A stretch of 7,092 nucleotides of DNA from Segatella copri. GTDB lineage: Bacteria; Bacteroidota; Bacteroidia; Bacteroidales; Bacteroidaceae. The notes beneath the pieces were generated by a model. That model had not been told where the DNA came from and searched no databases. It worked only from the letters and a program-made list of their open reading frames with translations. The translations under genes were made by a program, and so were the position numbers. The stretch lies in NCBI RefSeq assembly GCF_019127135.1, contig NZ_JAHOEA010000094.1, forward strand, positions 1-7,092, written 5' to 3'. This document shows, piece after piece, positions 1 to 5,827 of the stretch. Positions within the stretch are counted from its first letter, which is position 1; each line of letters starts with the position of its first letter.

Positions 1-2
1 GG

Positions 3-1700
3 TTTTTCCGCCAGATGTCTGCTGTCCGTGGACGTTTGCTCTTGCGCATCATTGCAGGTCTCCTGCAGGTAGCTTTAGGCTTGTGGCTCGTCTGGTTGTG
101 TCGCCGGTTCATCGATGTCGTGATCTGGCGGGGCGACGTGCTGCGCGAAACCATCGTGCTTTTTTCTGTCATCGCCCTGCTGATAGCCCTTCGCCAGCTG
201 GTATTCTATCTTTCCGGCATCACCGAGGTAATCCTCCAGAATGATATGCGTAGCCGCCTCTTTCAGTTTGTGCTTGGTAGAAAACTCTATGCTGAAAACC
301 GGAAGGCTGCGGCTGGTGCAGAGAAACGGTCTTCGGAAATGCTTTCGGGCGATATCAGTCAGCGCCTGGAGCGAGACCTGTCTTCTGCGTCATCGGTTGT
401 TACGGGTATATTGCCCACTATGATTGTTACCTTGGTGCAGCTTTTTGGAGCCTTCTTCCTGATGCGTTCCATCGATTCCATCCTGGCATGGAGTCTTCTT
501 GTGCTTACGCCGGTGGTTGCAGTTTGTGCCAAGTATCTGGGTAGCCGACTCAAGAAGATGACGCTGGCGATACGCGAGGAGGAGAGCAGTATACAGATGA
601 TGATTCAGGAGACGGTAGAACATGAACTGACCATCAAGACCTTGCAGGCAGAAAACACGGTTTCCGGTCTGGTAGGCAGCATGCAGCAGCGTTTGCATCA
701 TCTGGTTCGTCGTCGAATCCGCTTTACGCTGATATCTCGTCTGTTGCTTGCTTTTACCTTTAGCTATGGTTACTTCGGTGCTTTTGTTTATGGTGCTATC
801 CAACTTAAGGAGGGCTTGATAACCTTTGGTGTGATGACAGCCTTCCTGCAGTTGGTGGGTCAGATACAGAGTCCTATCATGTCGCTGTTGGGCATGATTC
901 CCCAACTGATTCACGCTTCAGCGAGTGTTGACCGGTTGGTAGAGATCGAAAATACCGAACAGGAGAAGTCTCTGTCGCAGGCTGATGCTCCGATTCCTTT
1001 GCAGCATGCTTGTGGCATCCGTCTTCAGGATGTGAGCTATTCTTATCCCGATGAGCGTAAGAAGATGGTAGTCAGCCATTTCTCTTATGATTTCCGTCCT
1101 GCCACATCTGTGGCGATAGTGGGAGAAACCGGTTGTGGCAAGACCACCATCCTCCGCTTGCTGTCGAGTATCATTCAGCCCGATAGCGGAAAGATTGTAT
1201 TGTATGATACCCAAGGTAAAGCGGTAGAAGGAACCGGCATGCGTTCGCATATCGTGTATATAGAGCAAGGTAATACACTGATGAGCGGAACCATTCGCGA
1301 CAATCTTCTTCTTGCCAATCCCGGGGCTACAGATGAGCAGCTTACCGAAGCCCTTCATGTAGCCTGCGCCGATTTCGTGTTCAGTTTGCCGGCAGGTATG
1401 GATACGAAGATAGGAGAGCATGCCACCCGTTTGAGTGGCGGTCAGGCGCAGCGCATTGCCATAGCCCGCAGTCTTTTGCGCAAAGGCAACATTCTGCTGC
1501 TGGATGAAATCAGTTCATCGCTGGATGCCGAAACAGAGAAGATACTTTTCGACCGCCTCTTTGCTGCTTATGCCGATAAGACCATCATCTGTGTAACGCA
1601 TAGGAAGGAAGTGGCAGACAGATGCCAGGAGCAGATACGGGTGGACAAGGAAAAGACTTTACAACCGAAGCTTTCTGAAAGACTCCGGAAAGAGAAGTGA
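3..1700 (+). CDS. ABC exporter, fused membrane and ATPase domains (5' partial)
   Basis: This is a half-size type I ABC exporter: an inner-membrane pump that uses ATP to move an unidentified substrate outward and would work as a dimer. The first in-frame ATG is at 15, but the frame is open to the window edge (F-F-R-Q before that Met), so the true start is probably upstream. Counting from that Met (561 residues), about six hydrophobic segments fall near residues 8-30, 46-66, 125-150, 153-173, 240-262 and 268-295. The ATPase domain has every key motif: Walker A GETGCGKTT (about 370-378), Q-loop Gln418, signature LSGGQ (473-477), Walker B ILLLDE (493-498), D-loop SSLD and H-loop His529. It should therefore be active. 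There is no N-terminal C39 peptidase domain in the visible part. The substrate cannot be told; a CydCD/MsbA-like or peptide exporter would look similar. The stop overlaps the AraC remnant that follows. Confidence 0.93.
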   Translation, partial: FFRQMSAVRGRLLLRIIAGLLQVALGLWLVWLCRRFIDVVIWRGDVLRETIVLFSVIALLIALRQLVFYLSGITEVILQNDMRSRLFQFVLGRKLYAENRKAAAGAEKRSSEMLSGDISQRLERDLSSASSVVTGILPTMIVTLVQLFGAFFLMRSIDSILAWSLLVLTPVVAVCAKYLGSRLKKMTLAIREEESSIQMMIQETVEHELTIKTLQAENTVSGLVGSMQQRLHHLVRRRIRFTLISRLLLAFTFSYGYFGAFVYGAIQLKEGLITFGVMTAFLQLVGQIQSPIMSLLGMIPQLIHASASVDRLVEIENTEQEKSLSQADAPIPLQHACGIRLQDVSYSYPDERKKMVVSHFSYDFRPATSVAIVGETGCGKTTILRLLSSIIQPDSGKIVLYDTQGKAVEGTGMRSHIVYIEQGNTLMSGTIRDNLLLANPGATDEQLTEALHVACADFVFSLPAGMDTKIGEHATRLSGGQAQRIAIARSLLRKGNILLLDEISSSLDAETEKILFDRLFAAYADKTIICVTHRKEVADRCQEQIRVDKEKTLQPKLSERLRKEK

Positions 1701-1919
1701 GAGAAGCAGGAAGACTGGTGCGCCGGCGGGGGATACACGCTACTTCACTTCATTCCCAAACTCCACCTTCCGCCTCTGGCTTGCCGAGGTACGTTTTGTG
1801 GCTTCTCTGCCCGCACCTATCTGTACCGCATTTTCAAATTAAAGGAAGGTTGTACTCCTGCCGAATGGCGGGAGAAAATGGCTGAAAATGTAGCCGCAGA
1901 GGATAAAAAGCAGGATTAA
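1697..1919 (+). pseudogene. AraC-type regulator remnant, internally deleted
   Basis: Two pieces of an AraC/XylS-type DNA-binding domain lie in different frames. The first, at about 1732-1794, reads RYFTSFPNSTFRLWLAEVR, which fits the end of the first helix-turn-helix and the linker helix. The second, at 1797-1919, reads CGFSARTYLYRIFKLKEG followed by CTPAEWREKM and a stop at 1917-1919. This is the classic second helix-turn-helix and C-terminus ('GFS..YF.R.FK...G.TP.E.R'). The roughly 30 residues normally found between them (the 'A..LL......I..IA' part) are missing, and the frame changes at about 1793-1797, so an internal deletion is the simplest reading. A third frame at 1697-1735 (EAGRLVRRRG) may be more of the first helix-turn-helix. 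The N-terminal sensor part is absent, so the ABC gene runs straight into the remnant. It cannot make a working regulator. The family call is firm; the exact break points are estimates. Confidence 0.72.
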
Positions 1920-1977
1920 CCATTTTTCGATAAATACCAGGAAAACGCATCACAGAAGGGAACAAATCGTTAAAAAG

Positions 1978-2048
1978 GGTGTCTACTTGCTAGGAAGTAG
2001 ACACCTAAAACATAGGAAGTAGACACATTGACAGGGGAAGTAGACACC
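1978..2048 (+). promoter_or_regulatory. Operator-like array: GGAAGTAGACAC repeats at 21-22 bp steps
   Basis: GGAAGTAGACAC occurs three times in direct orientation, starting at 1993, 2015 and 2036, that is at steps of 22 and 21 bp (two helical turns). The first copy also pairs with an inverted copy: GGTGTCTACTT (1978-1988) and AAGTAGACACC (1995-2005) form a perfect 11-bp stem around the 6-base GCTAGG. The last copy ends at 2048, exactly 19 bp before the -7 box at 2068, so it occupies the place of the -33 TTTG. Same-face direct repeats abutting a promoter without a -33 element are typical of activator sites; LytTR and AraC-family activators both use about 21-bp spacing. Which protein binds here is unknown. 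Confidence 0.6.
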
Positions 2049-2067
2049 TTTTTTGAAAGAAAAACAC

Positions 2068-2075
2068 TATATTTG
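2068..2075 (+). promoter_or_regulatory. Bacteroidota -7 box TATATTTG
   Basis: TATATTTG matches the Bacteroidota -7 consensus TAnnTTTG. No TTTG is found at the usual 19-bp distance; CACC, the end of the third repeat, is there instead. Transcription should begin around 2080-2083, right at the first ATG (2080) of the next gene. The transcript is therefore either nearly leaderless, or the working start codon is the ATG at 2101. Confidence 0.55.
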
Positions 2076-2079
2076 CACC

Positions 2080-2325
2080 ATGAAAGAAATATTAGAAACC
2101 ATGCCAAGGATAGAATTAGCCCTGATCATCATCGGGGTGTTTGCACTCATGTTAGGTATCATCTTCGTATATGCCATGATACATGAGTACAGGATGTATC
2201 TTGAGGATCATTGGAAAGCTCGCTTCAGCTTTCGTGATTTCTTCAAGCAGGAACAGTTTTATATCTATTTATTTCTGGCATCGATATACATCATGTCATT
2301 AAACCTCCTGTATTTCCTGGAGTGA
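2080..2325 (+). CDS. Small membrane protein with two transmembrane helices
   Basis: I do not recognise a family. The product is 81 residues from the ATG at 2080, or 74 from the ATG at 2101. The latter would have about a 20-nt leader if transcription starts just after the -7 box. The first hydrophobic helix covers about residues 11-34 (LALIIIGVFALMLGIIFVYA), and the second about 60-80 near the C-terminus (FYIYLFLASIYIMSLNLLYF). Between them is a charged stretch of about 25 residues (HEYRMYLEDHWKARFSFRDFFKQ). The likely topology is a hairpin in the inner membrane with that loop on one side. It sits directly behind the repeat array and 49 bases ahead of the surface-protein start at 2375. No promoter box is visible in between, so the two may be co-transcribed. 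An upstream TTG at 2053 is in frame but lies before the promoter and is unlikely. Confidence 0.72.
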   Translation: MKEILETMPRIELALIIIGVFALMLGIIFVYAMIHEYRMYLEDHWKARFSFRDFFKQEQFYIYLFLASIYIMSLNLLYFLE

Positions 2326-2342
2326 GTTTCGGCAATAAGCAG

Positions 2343-2374
2343 ACAAATATAAATAACAAATATAAAATTAAATT
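2343..2374 (+). promoter_or_regulatory. A+T-rich leader with repeated ACAAATATAAA
   Basis: The leader before the ATG at 2375 contains ACAAATATAAA twice (2343-2353 and 2356-2366, period 13) followed by AATTAAATT. It has no G after position 2342. Unstructured A+T-rich leaders of this kind commonly serve as ribosome-loading regions in Bacteroidota, which lack strong Shine-Dalgarno use. This supports 2375, rather than 2427, as the natural start of the surface protein. No -7 box is visible here. Confidence 0.4.
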
Positions 2375-2449
2375 ATGAAAAAAATTACCAATCAACTCAA
2401 TGAGTCGCATGTCGGCCGTATGAACTATGGGGGGGGCAAAGTTCTATAG
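2375..2449 (+). other. Out-of-phase N-terminal start of the BspA-like gene
   Basis: The ATG at 2375 opens MKKITNQLNESHVGRMNYGG and hits TAG at 2447-2449 after 24 codons. It has the better leader and a typical MKK opening. It is one base out of frame with the 2427 frame across the G8 run. With seven (or ten) G it would read NYGGAKFYRFALFPLML and continue into the signal peptide and whole surface protein. With eight or nine G it stops early. I read it as the genuine N-terminus caught in the 'off' phase, or an assembly error at the G run. Confidence 0.6.
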
Positions 2450-4931
2450 ATTTGCTCTGTTCCCATTGATGTTGTTGATGTTGCTGCTTCTGCCAGCCGG
2501 CATGGTGGCGCAGAAGGCAGCTTCCAGTTCTAAGTATATAGCAACGTATGAATCCTCCACCCAAACCTTGACTTTCAAGAAACTTGTGGGTGAAACCCTT
2601 CCTAGCAATAGTGCTTGGGTGGAAGATAAACAGACGGTGACTGCTATCAATACAAAATTAGGAAATGGCACAATCGTGCACATTGTTTTCGATAAGAGCT
2701 TCAGCACATACACTCCTACAACGTTGTACCGTTTCTTTAAGGATCTCACAAAATTGGAAACAATTACAGGCCTGGAATATCTGAATACAGAGAAGGTAAC
2801 GGATATGTACAGCATGTTCTGGGGCTGCTCATCTCTCATCTCGCTAGATGTTACCCATTTCAATACAGCGAATGTGACGGATATGAGCGAAATGTTCTTT
2901 ATGTGCTCATCTCTCACCTCGCTAGATGTTACTCATTTCAATACAGCGAAGGTGACGGATATGTACAGTATGTTCTATAGCTGCTCATCTCTCACCTCGC
3001 TAGATGTTACTCATTTCAATACAGAGAAGGTGACGAATATGAGATTTATGTTCTCTATGTGCTCATCTCTCACCTCGCTAGATGTTACTCATTTCAATAC
3101 AGAGAAGGTGACGAATATGAGATTCATGTTCTCTAGCTGCTCATCTCTCACCTCTCTCAATCTCACTAACTTCAATACAGAGAAGGTGACGGATATGGAT
3201 GACATGTTTTCTGACTGCCAAGCTCTCACCACCATCTACGCCAGCGATAAGTTTGTTACGAACCAGGTTACTTCTAGTGATAATATGTTCCATATGTGCA
3301 TCAATCTCATCGGTGCCATAGAATACGACGGAAGTAAGAGCGACCACACTTATGCCAACTACGAGAATGGCTACTTCAGTCCGGAAGGCGGATTCTATGC
3401 GTATGCCGAGTTTGACAATGCTACTGGAACGCTTACTTTCAGACGCGGCCTTTCCAAGCCCGAAGGAGCTTATGGCTTAAATGAGGGGAGAAATCTTCCT
3501 GACTGGAATAATTTAGGAACTAATGTAAAGAAGGTGGTCTTCGATGCTTCGTTTGCCAGTGCAAGACCAACAAACTGCTATGGGTGGTTCAAGGACTTCA
3601 CTAACCTGACCACAATAGAAGGCTTTGAGTATCTTAACACCGAGAATGTGACGAATATGACCGGGGTATTCAATGGATGTTCCGCTCTCACCTCGCTCGA
3701 CCTCACTAACTTTAACACAGCGAAAGTGACAGATATGAAACTTTTGTTCGCTAACTGTTCTGCATTGGAGTCTTTGGATCTCTCAATGTTCAATACGGAA
3801 AATGTGACATCAATGCCGAGCATGTTTAATGGTGCCACTAACCTCAAGACCCTAAACGTGTCTAATTTCAATACTGAGAAAGTCAACAATATGGGACACA
3901 TGTTTGCCAATTGCCCTAACCTGACCTCGCTCGACTTGAGCAGTTTCAATACGAAAGGAGTTGAGTATGTGGACAATATATTCAAGAATTGCTCCAACTT
4001 GACCACGATTTATGCAAGTGAGAATTTTGCTTTTGGAAGTGGATTGAAAAATGGTGCAGATATGTTCCTTGGTTGTGATAAGCTCAAAGGTTTTATTGAG
4101 TATAACAAGAACACGGACACGGACAAGAACAACAGTAAATTCGCCAACTACAAGACTGGCTACTTCACAAAGTTGGTAGGCAAGAATGGTGAGGAGAAGA
4201 TAGGAGCTGTAGGAGAAACGCTTACTGCGGAGAATCTCACTCTTAACGACGACAAGGACTTCGTGGCTTACGAGCCATTCGCAGCCAAGGCAGCATCTTA
4301 CAACCGCACAATGAAGGAAGGTACAACCTGGGCTACGCTCTGCTTGCCTTTCGGGGTATCGCTCGCAAATCAGAACTTCCGTGCCTTCAAACTTCTTTCG
4401 GCTGATGATGCTACAGAAACTGTAGAACTCGAAGAGATAGAGACAAGCATTGCTGCTGGTACTCCTGTTATCATCAAGATGAAGGATGGAGCAAAATCGC
4501 TCAGCATCTCTGAAGCCGACAAGGCAATTGCAAAAGATGTTCAGACCTCAAAGACTGATAATGGCAACTATCAGCTCCAGGGTATCTATACCCAAAAGGA
4601 GTTTAGCAAGGATGCTGACAACAACTGCTACATCGTGAAGGGCGACAAGCTGATGAACCCAGCCAAGCTGTTGGATAAAACAACAACAGAGTCTGTGGGC
4701 AGCAAGCCTTTCCGTGCTTACATGGCAGATAACTCTTCTGCTCCTGCAGCAGGTGCCAGAATGTTCAGCATCAGCGTCGGCGGTAGCACCACAGCCATCG
4801 AGCAGTTGGAGACTACAGCAGATAGCAAGGCAGAATACTACGACCTCCAGGGTCGTCGCCTCCAGAATTTGCAGAAGGGTGTAAACATCGTGAAGCGTGG
4901 TGGCAAGACAATGAAAGTTATCATCAAATAA
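2427..4931 (+). CDS. BspA-family leucine-rich-repeat surface protein
   Basis: This is a secreted 834-residue protein of the BspA/DUF285 repeat type; relatives act as adhesins or surface binding proteins. Residues 6-28 form a strongly hydrophobic signal sequence, with cleavage likely after VA28. There is no lipobox Cys. Two homologous modules follow. Each has a beta-rich lead ('TLTF...VVFD.SF', about 37-107 and 323-391), then 26-residue repeats with the pattern SLTSLD...FNTEKVT.M..MF..C. Six start at residues 108, 134, 160, 186, 212 and 238; a second block starts at 392, 418, 444, 470, 496 and 522. Each module ends in TTIYAS...F..ANY..GYF. Residues about 590-800 hold the 'YNRTM..GTTWATLCLPFGV' region common in Prevotella surface proteins. 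The end, YYDLQGRRL...KGVNIVKRGGKTMKVIIK, resembles a short type IX secretion (type A) sorting tail. ATG 2427 is the longest in-frame start, but its leader is poor and overlaps G8. The natural start is probably 2375 in another tract phase. Confidence 0.9.
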   Translation: MGGAKFYRFALFPLMLLMLLLLPAGMVAQKAASSSKYIATYESSTQTLTFKKLVGETLPSNSAWVEDKQTVTAINTKLGNGTIVHIVFDKSFSTYTPTTLYRFFKDLTKLETITGLEYLNTEKVTDMYSMFWGCSSLISLDVTHFNTANVTDMSEMFFMCSSLTSLDVTHFNTAKVTDMYSMFYSCSSLTSLDVTHFNTEKVTNMRFMFSMCSSLTSLDVTHFNTEKVTNMRFMFSSCSSLTSLNLTNFNTEKVTDMDDMFSDCQALTTIYASDKFVTNQVTSSDNMFHMCINLIGAIEYDGSKSDHTYANYENGYFSPEGGFYAYAEFDNATGTLTFRRGLSKPEGAYGLNEGRNLPDWNNLGTNVKKVVFDASFASARPTNCYGWFKDFTNLTTIEGFEYLNTENVTNMTGVFNGCSALTSLDLTNFNTAKVTDMKLLFANCSALESLDLSMFNTENVTSMPSMFNGATNLKTLNVSNFNTEKVNNMGHMFANCPNLTSLDLSSFNTKGVEYVDNIFKNCSNLTTIYASENFAFGSGLKNGADMFLGCDKLKGFIEYNKNTDTDKNNSKFANYKTGYFTKLVGKNGEEKIGAVGETLTAENLTLNDDKDFVAYEPFAAKAASYNRTMKEGTTWATLCLPFGVSLANQNFRAFKLLSADDATETVELEEIETSIAAGTPVIIKMKDGAKSLSISEADKAIAKDVQTSKTDNGNYQLQGIYTQKEFSKDADNNCYIVKGDKLMNPAKLLDKTTTESVGSKPFRAYMADNSSAPAAGARMFSISVGGSTTAIEQLETTADSKAEYYDLQGRRLQNLQKGVNIVKRGGKTMKVIIK
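2429..2436 (+). repeat. Poly-G tract (G8) at the start of the surface-protein gene
   Basis: Eight consecutive G (2429-2436) overlap the third base of the ATG at 2427. The tract sits inside the N-terminal coding region and sets whether translation from 2375 or from the in-frame ATG at 2420 reaches the main frame. G tracts of this length in a 5' coding region are classic slippage sites for phase variation in other phyla. Confidence 0.8.
2748..3215 (+). repeat. First 78-bp tandem repeat block (six units)
   Basis: Six exact-length 78-bp units begin at 2748, 2826, 2904, 2982, 3060 and 3138, each coding one 26-residue leucine-rich repeat. Neighbouring units are nearly identical: the units at 2982 and 3060 differ at only about three bases. 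Changes cluster in the codons for M-x-x-MF-x-x at the unit's end. The first unit is more divergent. Such tandem identity allows loss or gain of units in frame by recombination. Confidence 0.88.
3600..4067 (+). repeat. Second 78-bp repeat block, diverged
   Basis: The same 78-bp period recurs at 3600, 3678, 3756, 3834, 3912 and 3990. Units share the FNTxxVxxMxxMF protein pattern but not the high base identity of the first block. The last unit is degenerate and runs into TTIYASENF, as the first block ends in TTIYASDKF. The two blocks are therefore copies of one module, duplicated long before the first block was homogenised. Confidence 0.8.
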
Positions 4932-4949
4932 TTAAAAAATAGAAATGGT

Positions 4950-5117
4950 ATGAAAAAGAAAAAATATATCAAGCCAGTGGTTAGCGTCATGGAAATGGAA
5001 ACCACAGCCATCCTCGCCAGCTCTGTTATCGAGAAAGCGGCAGAAGAGGATTACAGCAATGACAATGTGAAGAATTTCTGGGATAGTTCAACTAATAAGG
5101 GAATTTGGGCCGACTAA
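4950..5117 (+). CDS. Small leader-like peptide of the KKKYIKP type, function unknown
   Basis: This 55-residue product starts 18 bases after the surface-protein stop and shares its terminator, so it is probably co-transcribed. The N-terminal half, KKKKYIKPVVSVMEMETTAI followed by LASS (residues 24-25 are S-S), fits a pattern I know from many short Bacteroidota proteins: K-x-Y-x-K-P, spaced Val/Met, then 'LA.S'. It looks like the leader of a processed peptide. The C-terminal half is acidic and polar and ends KNFWDSSTNKGIWAD, with two Trp. There is no signal peptide, no Cys and no hydrophobic helix. An ATG at 4945 gives only Met-Val-stop, so 4950 is the start. It could be a precursor peptide, a small regulator or an accessory of the surface protein. 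No modification enzyme is visible nearby. Confidence 0.72.
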   Translation: MKKKKYIKPVVSVMEMETTAILASSVIEKAAEEDYSNDNVKNFWDSSTNKGIWAD

Positions 5118-5141
5118 AAAGCCTCACCTTTAATAATAATG

Positions 5142-5175
5142 ATACCCCATGGCACTCATGCCATGGGGTATTTTC
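5142..5175 (+). terminator. Strong intrinsic terminator
   Basis: ATACCCCATGGC (5142-5153) and GCCATGGGGTAT (5160-5171) form a perfect 12-bp stem with the 6-base loop ACTCAT, followed by TTTT. It lies 24 bases after the small peptide's stop and closes the surface-protein unit. Confidence 0.88.
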
Positions 5176-5228
5176 GTTCTTACATTGTCTTTTATTGTCA
5201 TTTACCCAACTTTCGCATGTAAGCTCCA

Positions 5229-5250
5229 CACGCCCTAACAGGGCAGAAGG
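5229..5250 (+). repeat. Solo REP-like element
   Basis: CACGCCCTAACAGGGCAGAAG carries the dyad GCCCT (5232-5236) / AGGGC (5240-5244) with a 3-base loop. It matches the outer hairpins of the REP clusters around the transposase remnant at 6488-7026 (CACGCCCTGAAGGGGCAGAAG there). It is likely a single REP of the same family. Confidence 0.6.
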
Positions 5251-5280
5251 TGCTGTGGTATAAGTCCGTAAAACTGGTTT

Positions 5281-5374
5281 GCAAGTCCGCTAGGCGTTAG
5301 GGAGATACGCAAGTCCGCTAGGCGTTCCTGCGGACCATAACGCCTAGCGGACCATAACGCCTAACGGACTTGCG
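5281..5374. repeat. Palindromic cluster of AGTCCGCTAGGCGTTA copies
   Basis: GCAAGTCCGCTAGGCGTTA (5281-5299) is followed by a second direct copy, CGCAAGTCCGCTAGGCGTT (5308-5326). Two inverted copies come next: AACGCCTAGCGGACC (5339-5353) and AACGCCTAACGGACTTGCG (5356-5374). The inverted half also contains GCGGACCATAACGCCTA at a 17-bp period (5330 and 5347). The two halves can fold on each other into a long G+C-rich stem with one mismatch in the outer arm. No T-run follows, so a plain terminator is unlikely. Confidence 0.75.
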
Positions 5375-5492
5375 AGCTGTTGATTTATGACACACCCTCT
5401 TGTGGACCTTCAGCCCATACTTAAACCACTTGCGAAAGTTCTATTACTTATAATTAACAGGTTTGGTACACATTGCGCATCATGGGAAATGA

Positions 5493-5540
5493 CAAGGGTC
5501 TATATGCCACGATGAACAGGTGGCGTATAGACCCTTGATT
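5493..5540 (+). repeat. 48-bp hairpin repeat, copy 1
   Basis: CAAGGGTCTATATGCCAC (5493-5510) pairs with GTGGCGTATAGACCCTTG (5520-5537) over 18 positions with one U-G wobble; the loop is GATGAACAG. The same 48 bases recur at 6342-6389 in the same orientation with one difference. Copy 1 lies 143 bases before the cassette's first gene. Confidence 0.85.
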
Positions 5541-5577
5541 TGTGGCATGGAATGGCTATCTTTTATCTTTTAAAATA

Positions 5578-5597
5578 CGGGAATCCAAATTTTCCCG
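5578..5597. promoter_or_regulatory. Short inverted repeat upstream of the cassette promoter
   Basis: CGGGAA (5578-5583) and TTCCCG (5592-5597) form a 6-bp dyad with an 8-base spacer, and a further CTCCCG lies at 5606-5611. The dyad ends 19 bases before the -33 box, so it could be an operator. It could also be chance. Confidence 0.3.
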
Positions 5598-5616
5598 AAA
5601 CTTTTCTCCCGTTTTC

Positions 5617-5647
5617 TTTGCACTTTCAAAATAAAAGCTTATCTTTG
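5617..5647 (+). promoter_or_regulatory. Perfect Bacteroidota promoter for the two-gene cassette
   Basis: TTTG (5617-5620), 19 bases, then TATCTTTG (5640-5647) matches the Bacteroidota primary-sigma consensus TTTG-N19-TAnnTTTG exactly. Transcription should begin near 5653-5655, giving a leader of about 30 bases before the ATG at 5684. Confidence 0.82.
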
Positions 5648-5683
5648 CAACCAACAAAAAGTAGAACTTTAAAATGAATAAGT

Positions 5684-5827
5684 ATGGCTTTAAAAATTAA
5701 AACTCGTGAAGAAGCTATTGCTGTATTACGAGATATGGTTAGACGTAAAAAAGAAATGGAAGCAAAGGCTCAAATAGACTTTGCTAAAGCACGAGAGGAG
5801 GCTGCAGACTGTTATGCATGCCTTTAA
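5684..5827 (+). CDS. 47-residue charged helical protein, first gene of the cassette
   Basis: I do not recognise the family. The product starts MALKIKTREEAIAVLRDMV and continues RRKKEMEAKAQIDFAKAREE to a stop at 5825-5827. It is almost wholly Lys/Arg/Glu/Ala and should be one or two amphipathic helices, with no membrane segment. It lies about 30 bases behind a perfect promoter, and its last 14 bases overlap the next gene in another frame, implying translational coupling. Small charged proteins overlapping a larger partner are seen in toxin-antitoxin and similar two-gene modules, but nothing here proves that role. An ATG at 5674 in another frame gives only an 8-residue peptide. Confidence 0.68.
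   Translation: MALKIKTREEAIAVLRDMVRRKKEMEAKAQIDFAKAREEAADCYACL

Larger units (their letters stand above)
5177..5683. other. Gene-free repeat field between terminator and cassette
   Basis: I see no credible gene here. The stretch holds a solo REP-like hairpin (5229-5250), a cluster of AGTCCGCTAGGCGTTA direct and inverted copies (5281-5374), a 48-bp hairpin sequence that recurs beyond the cassette (5493-5540), a short inverted repeat (5578-5597) and the cassette promoter (5617-5647). AACTTTCGCA at 5208-5217 recurs inverted at 5431-5440 and brackets the first two of these. Confidence 0.6.

Noticed and set aside
390..1421. Long minus-strand frames inside the ABC gene (390-914 and 918-1421)
   Set aside because: They are shadows of a well-supported gene with intact motifs; their sequences are His/Gln/Thr-rich, as expected of antisense.
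1978..2005. Intrinsic terminator after the AraC remnant
   Set aside because: The 11-bp stem is followed by TAAAAC rather than a T-run, and the same half-site recurs alone twice towards the promoter.
2444..4006. Minus-strand frames within the surface-protein gene
   Set aside because: They mirror the 78-bp coding repeats and show no features of their own.
5281..5374. CRISPR array
   Set aside because: The copies are partly inverted and unevenly spaced, without unique spacers of constant length.
5539..5571. Second promoter (TTTG at 5539, TATCTTTT at 5564)
   Set aside because: The -7 box is imperfect and the spacing is 21 bp; the perfect promoter at 5617-5647 fits the cassette better.
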